Notes: a model not told the origin generated them from the letters alone. Positions 9,601 through 15,297 are shown, counted from the first letter of the stretch. The stretch is DNA of 16,916 nt from SpSt-1165 sp964391725 (GCA_964391725.1 CAYMNB010000057.1:1-16916); one strand, 5' to 3'. Numbers and translations: made by a program.

Positions 9601-10172
9601 TGGCCAAAACCGATAGTATGCCCACCACGCTCAATAAAGCCGCTGTTTCTGTCGCCTTCATGGAAGGCCGCAACGGCAACATTGAGAAAGCGGTACGCAT
9701 GATCAAAGCTACCATGAGTGTATTACAGAACACCGGCAATTTCCATCTTTTGCTACAAACCCAACAACGATTATTTGATTTGTGTGTATCTCAAGAATCA
9801 GAAAATGAAATCAGGGGTGTCTCGCGTGATGAAATTATCTTCTTCCTGCAGGAAACAAAACAAAAAGGACTGGCTTTGAGTGCTGCACGTGCTCACCTGC
9901 TCTTGGCGCACTATGATTTCCGCCAGGGTACTCATAGCAATGCTCTCCGAGAGGTACATACCGCTATCAACCTGTTCCAGAAATTTGAGCTGCACATCAA
10001 TGAACTCAACGCTTACAACCTGTTGTCGCAATACGCAGGTCTTGCCGCTGACGACCAGACAAGGGTTCGCTCGCTTTTGAATCATCTGGAAGAATTCAAC
10101 CAGCATGAATCAATCAAAGCAAGCGCACACCACTATTTGGCGGAAATCACAAACAATCTTTTCTCAAAATAA
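6618..10172 (+). CDS. Large BTAD/STAND-ATPase/TPR transcriptional regulator (SARP/LAL-like)
   Basis: 1184 residues. Residues 10-105 are a winged-helix DNA-binding domain of the SARP/OmpR type (FSLLGPPRLYTNG, then LMFWPEASASRGTTALRETL). A BTAD helical domain follows at about 110-255. A STAND-type NTPase spans about 290-560, with Walker A GKTGIGKS (308-315) and Walker B CIVLDEIHHAD (419-429) both intact. Residues about 690-1180 are TPR-like helical repeats, for example VYANLAGNYHQMGWNDRAL. Such proteins are thought to act as ATP-dependent switches: the repeats sense a ligand or partner and nucleotide binding frees the DNA-binding domain. The effector and target genes are unknown. An in-frame TAA at 6585-6587, with no start codon between it and 6618, fixes the ATG. 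Candidate targets by position are the divergent transporter and the downstream CAP-LysM gene. I am confident in the family, not in the pathway. Confidence 0.9.
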   Translation: MTLELSTPPLKFSLLGPPRLYTNGTEFFMTRSIVRAMAYYLACQDKPTSRVDLQLMFWPEASASRGTTALRETLSKLRGSLPEKYFLITTPTHVYFDRTFVGCDVLDFLQLYINLLPQVQSIPQRSALPEKLAQEYEQALSLWTGRTFLNTSKLPSTEMFDEWLTQFGNQLEINRNILVERMVFHCLSEGNFNKAIQYVDFLVDPTNFNMSFHYQLFDYMVESQQYGMANNYLAYLRPMAEQAGLVLETTILNHFIQMLMNPMIQPASEREQAWLRQFAYQLPYVGNEDIMSSIQRQFGNVPGIILTGKTGIGKSRTAYEIVHRFLQSHQLVHLTIQPIMINMPNALIRQLLRQMQQPHQLAALPERQKEFLTPLFPELGQNSAKIPIYADIPPKEKMRRLMETVQWLFCHHLSTEKFCIVLDEIHHADFTSLRIVEYLIEQHVFPEHGFLLMTGDKNLFSDWKKDLVKQLSTSLPSYDLQPLTFVEWEQLANFAIGVQLDRSVLEIIHKQSENNTLLSLMSLMETSAQSATQGAGTSTALTTALSFPNWFQEKFEQLSPTAQALLQYCAILDSPILQNHLLGVMTESFETILDGLDELETNHLLLPIREPGYDLSYQFSHTLVREKVIENLSQAKGQRLHLAIARGLAQLYEPNIAPYAAVIASHYRAAGHTWLTFVHYEIAARHAAHMLAPADSNHFFEEALQIVEKDIALISDGTLVRFFNDWIRINLQFNMEDEARNHSTYLIRIGRERDSIHLRGAGWLNLGRAESVLSVPNAGAMESINHATSLLQSIPLTLELIRAKVLKANYYSHNNQFERAISLCEEILNTNNPDPERAIDYRYLINITKYILAKIYAMQANLANAYQLFEQFYTKDTITYSAFTDIEYRNWHLKILFETGQVKKALESMKQVRSDAEALENEPLLAQVYANLAGNYHQMGWNDRALVLITQGIPYAEKYHLVHLLVDFLITRGNIHLAWGDTASAENFYQNALQMAKTDSMPTTLNKAAVSVAFMEGRNGNIEKAVRMIKATMSVLQNTGNFHLLLQTQQRLFDLCVSQESENEIRGVSRDEIIFFLQETKQKGLALSAARAHLLLAHYDFRQGTHSNALREVHTAINLFQKFELHINELNAYNLLSQYAGLAADDQTRVRSLLNHLEEFNQHESIKASAHHYLAEITNNLFSK

Positions 10173-10218
10173 TTTTGTCCATATTCTGTCCACGCTCTTC
10201 AAGTATCATGTAAATAGT

Positions 10219-10256
10219 GAAACTGAAGTTTCCTCGCCCCTCGAGGGGATGGGCGA
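10219..10256 (+). other. Small hairpins and a 12-bp palindrome downstream of the regulator
   Basis: GAAAC (10219-10223) pairs with GTTTC (10228-10232) across TGAA. TCGCCC (10234-10239) pairs with GGGCGA (10251-10256). Overlapping the second is the palindrome CCCCTCGAGGGG (10237-10248), which competes with it. CTGAAG at 10223-10228 is repeated at 10261-10266, so either copy could pair with CTTCAG at 10300-10305. The role is unknown. Confidence 0.4.
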
Positions 10257-10260
10257 TAAG

Positions 10261-10305
10261 CTGAAGAGCCTGTTTTTCACACCCGTGATAAAACCAGCTC
10301 TTCAG
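10261..10305 (+). other. Long 45-nt stem-loop in the regulator/CAP-LysM intergenic region
   Basis: CTGAAGAGC (10261-10269) is the exact reverse complement of GCTCTTCAG (10297-10305). Inside, GTTTTTCAC (10272-10280) pairs with GTGATAAAAC (10285-10294), leaving one bulged T (10289), around an ACCC loop. A 2x2 internal loop separates the two 9-bp stems. No T-tract follows on either strand, so it is not a standard intrinsic terminator. It could be a Rho-type 3'-end stabiliser, a REP-like repeat, a small structured RNA or a regulatory leader of an upstream transcript. Confidence 0.6.
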
Positions 10306-10363
10306 TCATTTAACGATTCATGCGCATCCAACCAACGCCAGCAAACCGTTAGCAACCTTCAGG

Positions 10364-10369
10364 TATAAT
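10364..10369 (+). promoter_or_regulatory. -10 element placed for a leaderless transcript of the CAP-LysM gene
   Basis: A perfect TATAAT ends 7 nt before the ATG at 10377, so transcription would begin at or next to the start codon. There is no Shine-Dalgarno. No recognisable -35 is present at 16-18 nt. Confidence 0.5.
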
Positions 10370-10376
10370 CACTGCA

Positions 10377-11421
10377 ATGAAAAAGCGCATTGGTTTCTAC
10401 TACATTCTGCTGCTGGCGGTTGTCTTTTCGGCAATACAACCCATTGGCTTATCACGGATCAGGGCATCTGCTCCTGCCGCCATCGCCACCTGGGAACTGA
10501 TCGACACCGTCAACGCGTTGCGCAGCGCCAATGGGCGTACAACCCTGATCGTAAACAACCAGTTAATGGTTGCCGCCCAATTGCATTCTGACTACCAGGC
10601 AGCCGTGGGNNNNNNNNNNNNNNNNNNNNNNNNNNNNNNNNNNNNNNNNNNNNNNNNNNNNNNNNNNNNNNNNNNNNNNNNNNNNNNNNNNNNNNNNNNN
10701 NNNNNNNNNTGCCGCCCAGGGCGCGGATGGTCTCTGGTATTACACCGTGGATGTTTGTGTGATCGAAGGCGAAAGTCCCGCCAACCCCACCCCTGCCAGC
10801 GGAACAACCCAACAACCAGGCGCTACCCCGGTCGAGGGTACCAGAGAACCAATCACTACCGCCACCCCGCAGGAAGACGGCGCTATCCGCCACCTGGTGC
10901 AGCCCGGCGAAACTTTGTGGGAAATTGCCCTTTCTTATGGCACCACGGTGTTGTCGATTGCCAGCCTGAACAATATCTCTCCCTCTAACCCGCAGATCTA
11001 TGCCGGGCAGCTATTGTTGATCTTCCAGGCACCTACCCCCACCAATACCCCCACCAACACCACCACACCACCACCGCCCACACGCACACCCCGCCCCACG
11101 CAAACCCCGCTGCCCACACGGGTGACTTCAACCCCTAAGAACACACCAACAGTAACCCCTACCGCCACTCCGCTGCCAGAGTATTATCAATTTCTTGATA
11201 CGATCACACGCCAGCAATGGGGCATGATCATCATTGGTGTTTCGTTATTGGGCATTGTGTTTCTGTTTGGCATCCGTCCCCGTTCTGCCAGAAAAGCATC
11301 ACAGGAGATGGAACTAGGGCAAAAACCTCAACCGGTTCCTGATGAGCCCAATCCAGAAACTGCTGAGGTTGATGAAAACGATGAGGAATCCCCGCCGTCC
11401 AATCAGGCAGTTTCTGACTGA
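10377..11421 (+). CDS. CAP/SCP-domain, LysM surface protein with C-terminal membrane anchor, interrupted by an assembly gap
   Basis: The left part (10377-10609) encodes a basic start and hydrophobic signal segment (about 1-30), then the first helix of a CAP domain: ELIDTVNALRSANGR followed by LMVAAQLHSDYQAA. The right part (from 10711) opens with ADGLWYYTVDVC, a typical CAP C-terminal strand. It continues with one LysM repeat (about 10885-11031: HLVQPGETLWEIALSYGTT, then LNNIS and IYAGQLLLI), a Thr/Pro-rich stalk (11032-11190), a membrane helix (about 11218-11279) and an acidic cytoplasmic tail. LysM binds peptidoglycan; the CAP function in bacteria is poorly known. The two parts differ in frame across the 100 N, but this only shows that the N count is a placeholder: continuity needs a missing length divisible by three, and a full CAP domain would need roughly 150-200 nt. 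The ATG is followed immediately by MKKRIGFYY. The 3' end overlaps arsR by 19 bp. Confidence 0.8.
10610..10709. other. Assembly gap (100 N)
   Basis: Exactly 100 undetermined bases join two contigs inside the CAP domain. The length is a scaffolding convention and does not fit the reading frame. Anything here, including the CAP pocket His and Glu residues, is unseen. Confidence 0.98.
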
Positions 11422-11783
11422 CGTTGCTCAATCACCGCCTGGCAGCGTGGACAGGAACAGTCATTGGGGTCTATTGCCAAAGGCTCCCGCTGGAGTTTGC
11501 CCTGCGGGTCGATCACTTTCCATGCAAGATCGATGATCTCGAAAATGATCGGGTCTGCCACTTCGTAATACACATTCCAGCCCACTTTTTCGTCAACAAT
11601 TAATCCGCCTTCACGCAATACCGCCAATTGCTGTGACAGATATGACTGCCGCAGATCCAGGATAGCATTAATGTGGCAAACGCAGGCAGGCCCTTCACGC
11701 AGGATTTCTAACACCTGCAGTCTGACAGGGTGGGTGATTAATTTGAAACAATTGCTGAGTGCTTGATACGCTTTTTCGTCCAT
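11403..11783 (-). CDS. arsR: ArsR-family metalloregulatory repressor
   Basis: 126 residues forming a winged helix-turn-helix: THPVRLQVLEILREGPACVCHI, recognition helix SYLSQQLAVLREGGLIV, wing EKVGWNVYYEV. Cys34 and Cys36 in 'ACVCHI' match the ELCVCDL-type As(III)/Sb(III) site in helix 3 of classical ArsR proteins. Cys12 and a C-terminal CSCPRC motif (Cys109, Cys111, Cys114) add further thiols. It is expected to sit on the operon promoter as a dimer and leave the DNA when arsenite binds. Its ATG shares one base with the arsC stop (TAATG), implying translational coupling. It is the last gene of the operon. Its 3' end overlaps the convergent CAP-LysM gene by 19 bp. The family is secure; the exact metal is inferred from the arsC neighbour. 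Confidence 0.92.
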   Translation of the reverse strand: MDEKAYQALSNCFKLITHPVRLQVLEILREGPACVCHINAILDLRQSYLSQQLAVLREGGLIVDEKVGWNVYYEVADPIIFEIIDLAWKVIDPQGKLQREPLAIDPNDCSCPRCQAVIEQRQSETA

Positions 11784-12217
11784 TATGCCCTAAATTTTAC
11801 ACCCAAATCGGTAAGCCAATTGGTGAAGTGTTCACGCAATTGATCCCGCACCTGCGTAAAAGCGTGCAACTTCTCAGTATCATCACCCTCAACCGCCGCG
11901 GGATCGTCCAATCCCCAATGAATGCGCTCTGCCTTGCCGGGAAACAACGGGCATTGTTCAGCCGCGTGATCGCATACCGTGATCACATAATCAAATGACT
12001 GGTCAAGAAACCTGTCAAGACTCTTTGAAAAATGATCGCTGATATCTATACCGGCGTCCGCCATAGCACGCACTGCGTAAGGATTCACAGCCGTCGCTTT
12101 GGTGCCTGCCGAATGAACCACCACCTGGTCACCAGCCATGGTCCGCAGCAGACCTTCCGCCATCTGAGAGCGGGCGGAGTTGGCAGTACACAATACCAAT
12201 ACTTTTATTGGTTCCAT
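11783..12217 (-). CDS. arsC: Arsenate reductase, thioredoxin-coupled LMW-phosphatase type
   Basis: Reduces arsenate to arsenite in the cytoplasm. The 144 residues contain the phosphatase-like P-loop CTANSARS (10-17), with nucleophile Cys10 and Arg16, the redox pair Cys82 and Cys89 in VCDHAAEQCP, and the general acid Asp105 in GLDDPA. These positions coincide with Cys10, Cys82, Cys89 and Asp105 of Staphylococcus aureus pI258 ArsC, so the full triple-cysteine relay regenerated by thioredoxin is present. That distinguishes it from plain low-molecular-weight tyrosine phosphatases. An AAGG Shine-Dalgarno overlaps the stop of the preceding thioredoxin-like gene, 14 bp upstream, and its own stop overlaps the arsR start. 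It is the third gene of the operon. Confidence 0.95.
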   Translation of the reverse strand: MEPIKVLVLCTANSARSQMAEGLLRTMAGDQVVVHSAGTKATAVNPYAVRAMADAGIDISDHFSKSLDRFLDQSFDYVITVCDHAAEQCPLFPGKAERIHWGLDDPAAVEGDDTEKLHAFTQVRDQLREHFTNWLTDLGVKFRA

Positions 12218-12231
12218 GTGAATTGACTGCC

Positions 12232-12483
12232 TTATAGTTCAATGGTCGGGGTTGAAAACCAAGCCCGCAATTCTTCTTTGGATGGAATACGGCCAAAGGA
12301 GACAACCTCATTGTTAATGACCAGCGCAGGCGTGGACAAGATATCAAATTTCATAATCTCATCGAAGTCAGTCACCTTCTTCAACACTGCCTCAACACCC
12401 AATTCGTTGATAACATCGCTGGTCATCGCCTCAAGGCGTTTGCACTTGGCACAACCAGAACCCAAAACCAGAACTTCATACAT
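12232..12483 (-). CDS. Small thioredoxin-like dithiol protein (Thioredoxin_3 / TM0996 type)
   Basis: 83 residues with CAKC (Cys11 and Cys14) right after the first strand (MYEVLVLGSG), then a helix with LEAMTSDVINELG, a second strand and the cis-Pro motif 'STPALVINNEVV'. This is the compact fold of the Thioredoxin_3 family, about 75-85 residues. The ATG at 12483 is preferred because GGAGG (12490-12494) lies 6 nt upstream; an in-frame ATG at 12519 would start inside the permease gene and add a 12-residue tail with no ribosome site. These proteins are frequently found beside DUF318 permeases. It may donate electrons to ArsC or pass thiol-bound arsenite to the permease; both are inference. It begins 16 bp after the permease stop. 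Confidence 0.85.
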   Translation of the reverse strand: MYEVLVLGSGCAKCKRLEAMTSDVINELGVEAVLKKVTDFDEIMKFDILSTPALVINNEVVSFGRIPSKEELRAWFSTPTIEL

Positions 12484-12499
12484 AATGTACCTCCAATAA

Positions 12500-13867
12500 C
12501 TACAGAATCGTATCCACAAAAATGCCGAACATTAAGCCAGCCAGGGTGCTGAACAGCGCCACCAGGCCGACGTAAGTGTATGTCTTTTTCTTGCCGATCA
12601 CAGAGTTGGTGATCAGAATAGATTGAATGCTCAATTCGGGGTCAGACAGCAGGTAGGCCAGCAGCGGTCCGCGGTGCATGCCCAGGGACAGAAAGGTCTG
12701 GGCGATCGGTACTTCCACCAGGGTGGGGAAGTACATGAAAACACCGAATAAAACACCGATGAAGTTGGCGAGAATCGTGTTGCTGCCGGCGATTGCCTGC
12801 ACCCAGGCGGCCGGGATAAACACACGCACCACACCCGCCACGAAAACACCCACCACCAGCAGCGGGATAATCTGGGTTTCAAAACGCCACACTTCCCACA
12901 ACCACTCCTGGATTTCCTCCACCTGATAATTGGTCTTTGAGAAATACCACAGCGCAGCGATCACAGCCAACACACCGATCCATTTGCCCGAAATAGCCAC
13001 CAGCAAGCCGTCAGCGTTGGTGGTCACATTCAGAGCGGCCATGACCAGTGTCAGGCTCATCACTGCCAGCGCGGCGATCGACCAGCCGTTGATCTTTTCA
13101 TCGATGTGCCTGAGGCCCAATATCGAGGTGATGACAATCAAAAGGATCATCCCGATCAAGAACACGCCATGTACCGTGAGTCCTTCAAACCCCGTGGTCA
13201 GGCTGGCAGGCAGGAACGCGTCAAGCGCTGTCTGGAAATTCTGCGCCCAGCCACCCGGCAGCGAGAATGCCACCAGATTTGCCCGCAGTGCATCAATTGG
13301 CAGGGTGCCGGCCAACAGCAGTGCCAGCAGCAAACCGAACATGATCCAGGTGCGCGGTTCTACTTTGGCAGTTTGGGCGAACGCGTTGGTTTTTTTCAAC
13401 TCATCATTACGATCACTTTCCTCTTTGCGGAAGATCCATGCCATCAGGATACCGATCAAGATACCGAAGATCAGAGAAAGGATCAAACGCGCGATGGCAA
13501 TATCCATGCCGATCTGTACACCGGTGAAGGAAATCGCCATGATATTGATCGCCGGGCCTACGAACAGAAAGGTGATGGCAGGACCCAATCCTGCTCCCTT
13601 TTTATAGATACTGGCAAACAACGGCATGATGGTGCAGGAACAAACCGCCAGGACAAAACCGCCCAGTGCCGCCGCGGGATAAGATATCCATTTATTGGCA
13701 TCCCGTCCCAGGTAGCGGGTTACCGCTTCTTTGGGGAATAATGCCGCCAGCGCACCTGCAATCAAAAAAGCAGGAATCAGGCACAATATCACATGCGCGG
13801 CCAGGTAGGACGCCAGGCTGCCAACCCCGGATTGCAATGATGAAAGTACAATGTCAAGCCAATTCAT
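12500..13867 (-). CDS. DUF318/ArsP-like permease, probable arsenical exporter
   Basis: 455 residues, strongly hydrophobic, with two blocks of membrane helices and a polar loop (about 150-165, KEESDRNDELKK). The first block carries the family hallmark VCSCTIMPL (Cys76, Cys78) followed by KKGAGLGPAITFLFVGPAINI; the second block repeats the pattern with FPTLVEVPIAQTFLSLGMHRGPLLAYLLSDP. The family (PF03773, which includes ArsP) exports trivalent organoarsenicals in characterised cases, and other members are linked to metals. It is the first gene of the ars operon and the only transporter in it, so export of arsenite or an organoarsenical is the natural reading; the substrate is inferred. The ATG has only a distant AAAGG, about 12 nt upstream. 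Calling it arsP outright would overstate the evidence. Confidence 0.85.
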   Translation of the reverse strand: MNWLDIVLSSLQSGVGSLASYLAAHVILCLIPAFLIAGALAALFPKEAVTRYLGRDANKWISYPAAALGGFVLAVCSCTIMPLFASIYKKGAGLGPAITFLFVGPAINIMAISFTGVQIGMDIAIARLILSLIFGILIGILMAWIFRKEESDRNDELKKTNAFAQTAKVEPRTWIMFGLLLALLLAGTLPIDALRANLVAFSLPGGWAQNFQTALDAFLPASLTTGFEGLTVHGVFLIGMILLIVITSILGLRHIDEKINGWSIAALAVMSLTLVMAALNVTTNADGLLVAISGKWIGVLAVIAALWYFSKTNYQVEEIQEWLWEVWRFETQIIPLLVVGVFVAGVVRVFIPAAWVQAIAGSNTILANFIGVLFGVFMYFPTLVEVPIAQTFLSLGMHRGPLLAYLLSDPELSIQSILITNSVIGKKKTYTYVGLVALFSTLAGLMFGIFVDTIL

Positions 13868-13899
13868 AGAGAGTGTTACCTTTTATTCGAAACAATGTA

Positions 13900-13915
13900 A
13901 TTCAATTTTATGAAT
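13900..13915. promoter_or_regulatory. Candidate ArsR operator
   Basis: ATTCA (13900-13904) and TGAAT (13911-13915) form an inverted repeat around an AT-only hexamer, directly downstream of the -10 and covering the expected start site. AT-rich dyads with ATTCA/TGAAT-like arms are common operators of the ArsR/SmtB family. The arms are short, so this is a suggestion. Confidence 0.45.
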
Positions 13916-13944
13916 ATAATACACAGGCTCGCAGAATATGTCAA
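13916..13944 (-). promoter_or_regulatory. Sigma-70 promoter of the ars operon
   Basis: On the minus strand a consensus TTGACA (13944-13939) is followed after exactly 17 nt by TATTAT (13921-13916). Transcription should start near 13909, about 42 nt before the permease ATG. It is the best promoter match noticed in the window. Confidence 0.7.
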
Positions 13945-13970
13945 TCGAATGGCAAGTAACCATTTTGGAA

Positions 13971-13976
13971 TACAAT
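13971..13976 (+). promoter_or_regulatory. Candidate -10 for the pyrophosphatase-like gene
   Basis: TACAAT ends 10 nt before the ATG at 13987, and no Shine-Dalgarno is visible, so the mRNA would have a leader of a few nucleotides or none. No clear -35 is seen. Confidence 0.35.
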
Positions 13977-13986
13977 ACAGTGAATC

Positions 13987-14340
13987 ATGAGCAACTCAAC
14001 AATCTCACCACGCCAATTTATCGGCCAGACCCTGACCATCCACGTAGACCGCCCATTGGGCAGCACTCACCCGCAGCATGGCTTCGTCTATCCTGTTAAT
14101 TACGGGTACCTGCCAGGTGTATTCAGCCCAGATGGTGAAGAGCTGGACGTTTACCTGCTGGGTGTTGAAACTCCCGTGGAATCCTATACCGGCGTGTGCA
14201 TAGCCGTCATCCACCGTCCGGATGATGACGACGACAAACTCGTGATCGTGCCTGAAGGCTTATCGCTGACCGATGACGAAATACGTACACTCACCCATTT
14301 TCAAGAACAGTGGTTTGTCAGTGTAATCTGGCGGTATTGA
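13987..14340 (+). CDS. Short inorganic-pyrophosphatase-like protein
   Basis: 117 residues matching the core of family I soluble inorganic pyrophosphatase: IHVDRPLGS (18-26), VYPVNYGYLPG (34-44), PDGEELDVYLLG (48-59) and an acidic cluster DDDDDKLVIV (79-88). In the classical enzyme DGDPLD supplies three metal-binding Asp; here Asp49 and Asp54 remain and the middle Asp is Glu51. The protein stops about 50-60 residues before the usual length of about 175, so the C-terminal helix with its Tyr-Lys phosphate ligands is missing or replaced by HFQEQWF. Proteins of this short type are often labelled inorganic pyrophosphatase, but activity on pyrophosphate is not assured; a nucleotide or phosphoanhydride hydrolase is possible. 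The gene is divergent from the ars operon and its stop lies 4 bp from the surE stop. Confidence 0.8.
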   Translation: MSNSTISPRQFIGQTLTIHVDRPLGSTHPQHGFVYPVNYGYLPGVFSPDGEELDVYLLGVETPVESYTGVCIAVIHRPDDDDDKLVIVPEGLSLTDDEIRTLTHFQEQWFVSVIWRY

Positions 14341-14344
14341 TCCC

Positions 14345-15112
14345 TCAGATTTTCCAGGTTCTCAACTCATTGATGAATCGTTCAGCTGTCATGTCCATCT
14401 GCAGCGGCGTGATCGAAATATAGCCTTGTTTCAAGGTTGTGTAATCCGAGCCGTCAATCGTCTCGCCGCTGGGTACCTCGCCGCCGATCCAATAAAAGGA
14501 ACGCCCGCGCGGATCCTGATAGCGCACCAATTCATCTTTGTATATGCGCTTTCCCTGTCGGGTTATTTTGATCCCCTTAATTGTCACCTGTGGTTGCAGC
14601 GGGATGTTCACATTCAACAGCACATGCCGCGGCAATCCCTTTTCCAACACTCGTTCAGTGATGGCGCGGCAGTAAGCAGCCGTGGCATCGTAATCAGCTT
14701 TTTCATTGTCTTGCGGCGCATCCACCGAAAATGCAATACCCGGCACACGATGAATGACTGCCTCCATGGCAGCCGTGACTGTGCCCGAATAGGTGATGTC
14801 ATCGCCGATATTGGCGTTTGGATTGATGCCTGAAACCACCAGATCAACCGGCCGTTCGATCATCCCCATCAAAGCCAGCGCCACACAGTCAGAAGGCGCG
14901 CCGTCGGTCATGATCGCGTCTGAGCCATCCGCCAATTTGGTTTCACGCACCATGATCGGGCGGTAGAGGGTTTTCACATGCCCGGATGCCGACCAGTTGC
15001 GATCTGGTGCTACCACGGTCACATCCCCCAGGGTTCGCATCACTTTCACCAGCGCCAGCAGGCTGGGTGCCTGCACACCATCATCGTTGGTCACCAAAAT
15101 ATGCTTGTTCAT
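14345..15112 (-). CDS. surE: 5'/3'-nucleotidase SurE
   Basis: Metal-dependent nucleoside monophosphate phosphatase of stationary-phase and nucleotide homeostasis. The 255 residues fit the family. The signature opens the protein: ILVTNDDG (5-12), with Asp10 and Asp11 as metal ligands, Ser41 in NWSASGH, GAPSDCVALAL (71-81), and SGIN (94-97) with Asn97, followed by DDITYSGTV. The ATG at 15112 is chosen because the family starts 5-10 residues before NDDG and GGAGGG lies about 10 nt upstream; longer in-frame starts up to 15181 would place the candidate promoter inside the gene. It converges with the pyrophosphatase-like gene. In many bacteria surE sits with pcm or rpoS-type genes; not so here. Confidence 0.95.
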   Translation of the reverse strand: MNKHILVTNDDGVQAPSLLALVKVMRTLGDVTVVAPDRNWSASGHVKTLYRPIMVRETKLADGSDAIMTDGAPSDCVALALMGMIERPVDLVVSGINPNANIGDDITYSGTVTAAMEAVIHRVPGIAFSVDAPQDNEKADYDATAAYCRAITERVLEKGLPRHVLLNVNIPLQPQVTIKGIKITRQGKRIYKDELVRYQDPRGRSFYWIGGEVPSGETIDGSDYTTLKQGYISITPLQMDMTAERFINELRTWKI

Positions 15113-15156
15113 GCCCGCAAATCCCTCCATCAATTGACTTTCGTACAGCGCTCGCA

Positions 15157-15165
15157 ATTGTATCA
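15157..15165 (-). promoter_or_regulatory. Extended -10 promoter of surE
   Basis: The minus strand reads TGATACAAT (15165-15157), the TGn-extended -10 form, which can act without a good -35; none is visible. The predicted leader is about 38 nt and contains GGAGGG. Confidence 0.45.
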
Positions 15166-15275
15166 TACCCCGCGCGTCCATATACCTGTGTTATTGTTTG
15201 ACGCGTGGTGGTAGAATTTAAGAAAAATGGTGGTAAAACATCAAAAATCAATCTGAAACCAGAGATAGAAATACA

Positions 15276-15292
15276 CGATTCATAATCGGAGG
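15276..15292 (+). promoter_or_regulatory. Strong Shine-Dalgarno with an adjoining small hairpin
   Basis: GGAGG (15288-15292) lies 5 nt before the ATG at 15298 and fixes the start of the lipoprotein gene. CGATT (15276-15280) and AATCG (15284-15288) form a 5-bp stem whose last base is the first of the Shine-Dalgarno. The stem is short and may be chance. No clear promoter was found in 15182-15275. Confidence 0.5.
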
Positions 15293-15297
15293 TATTA

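Noticed and set aside
10261..10305. Intrinsic transcription terminator
   Set aside because: The stem is strong, but no T-tract follows on either strand.
10377..10988. Single frame reading through the N run from the CAP start to 10988
   Set aside because: After the gap this frame gives Arg/Pro-rich nonsense, while the other frame gives the CAP end and a clean LysM domain; the N count is a placeholder.
11783..12217. Low-molecular-weight protein tyrosine phosphatase
   Set aside because: Cys82 and Cys89 complete the redox relay of thioredoxin-coupled ArsC, and the gene sits between arsR and a dithiol protein.
12484..12519. Longer N-terminus for the Thioredoxin_3 protein starting at 12519
   Set aside because: It would overlap the permease, has no Shine-Dalgarno, and adds residues the family lacks; GGAGG points to 12483.
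12930..13741. Long plus-strand frames (over 200 codons) antisense to the permease
   Set aside because: They are low-complexity shadows of a hydrophobic gene on the other strand; the permease motifs are clear.
15113..15181. Longer SurE starting at 15181
   Set aside because: The extra 23 residues lie outside the family fold and cover the extended -10 promoter and the GGAGGG site.
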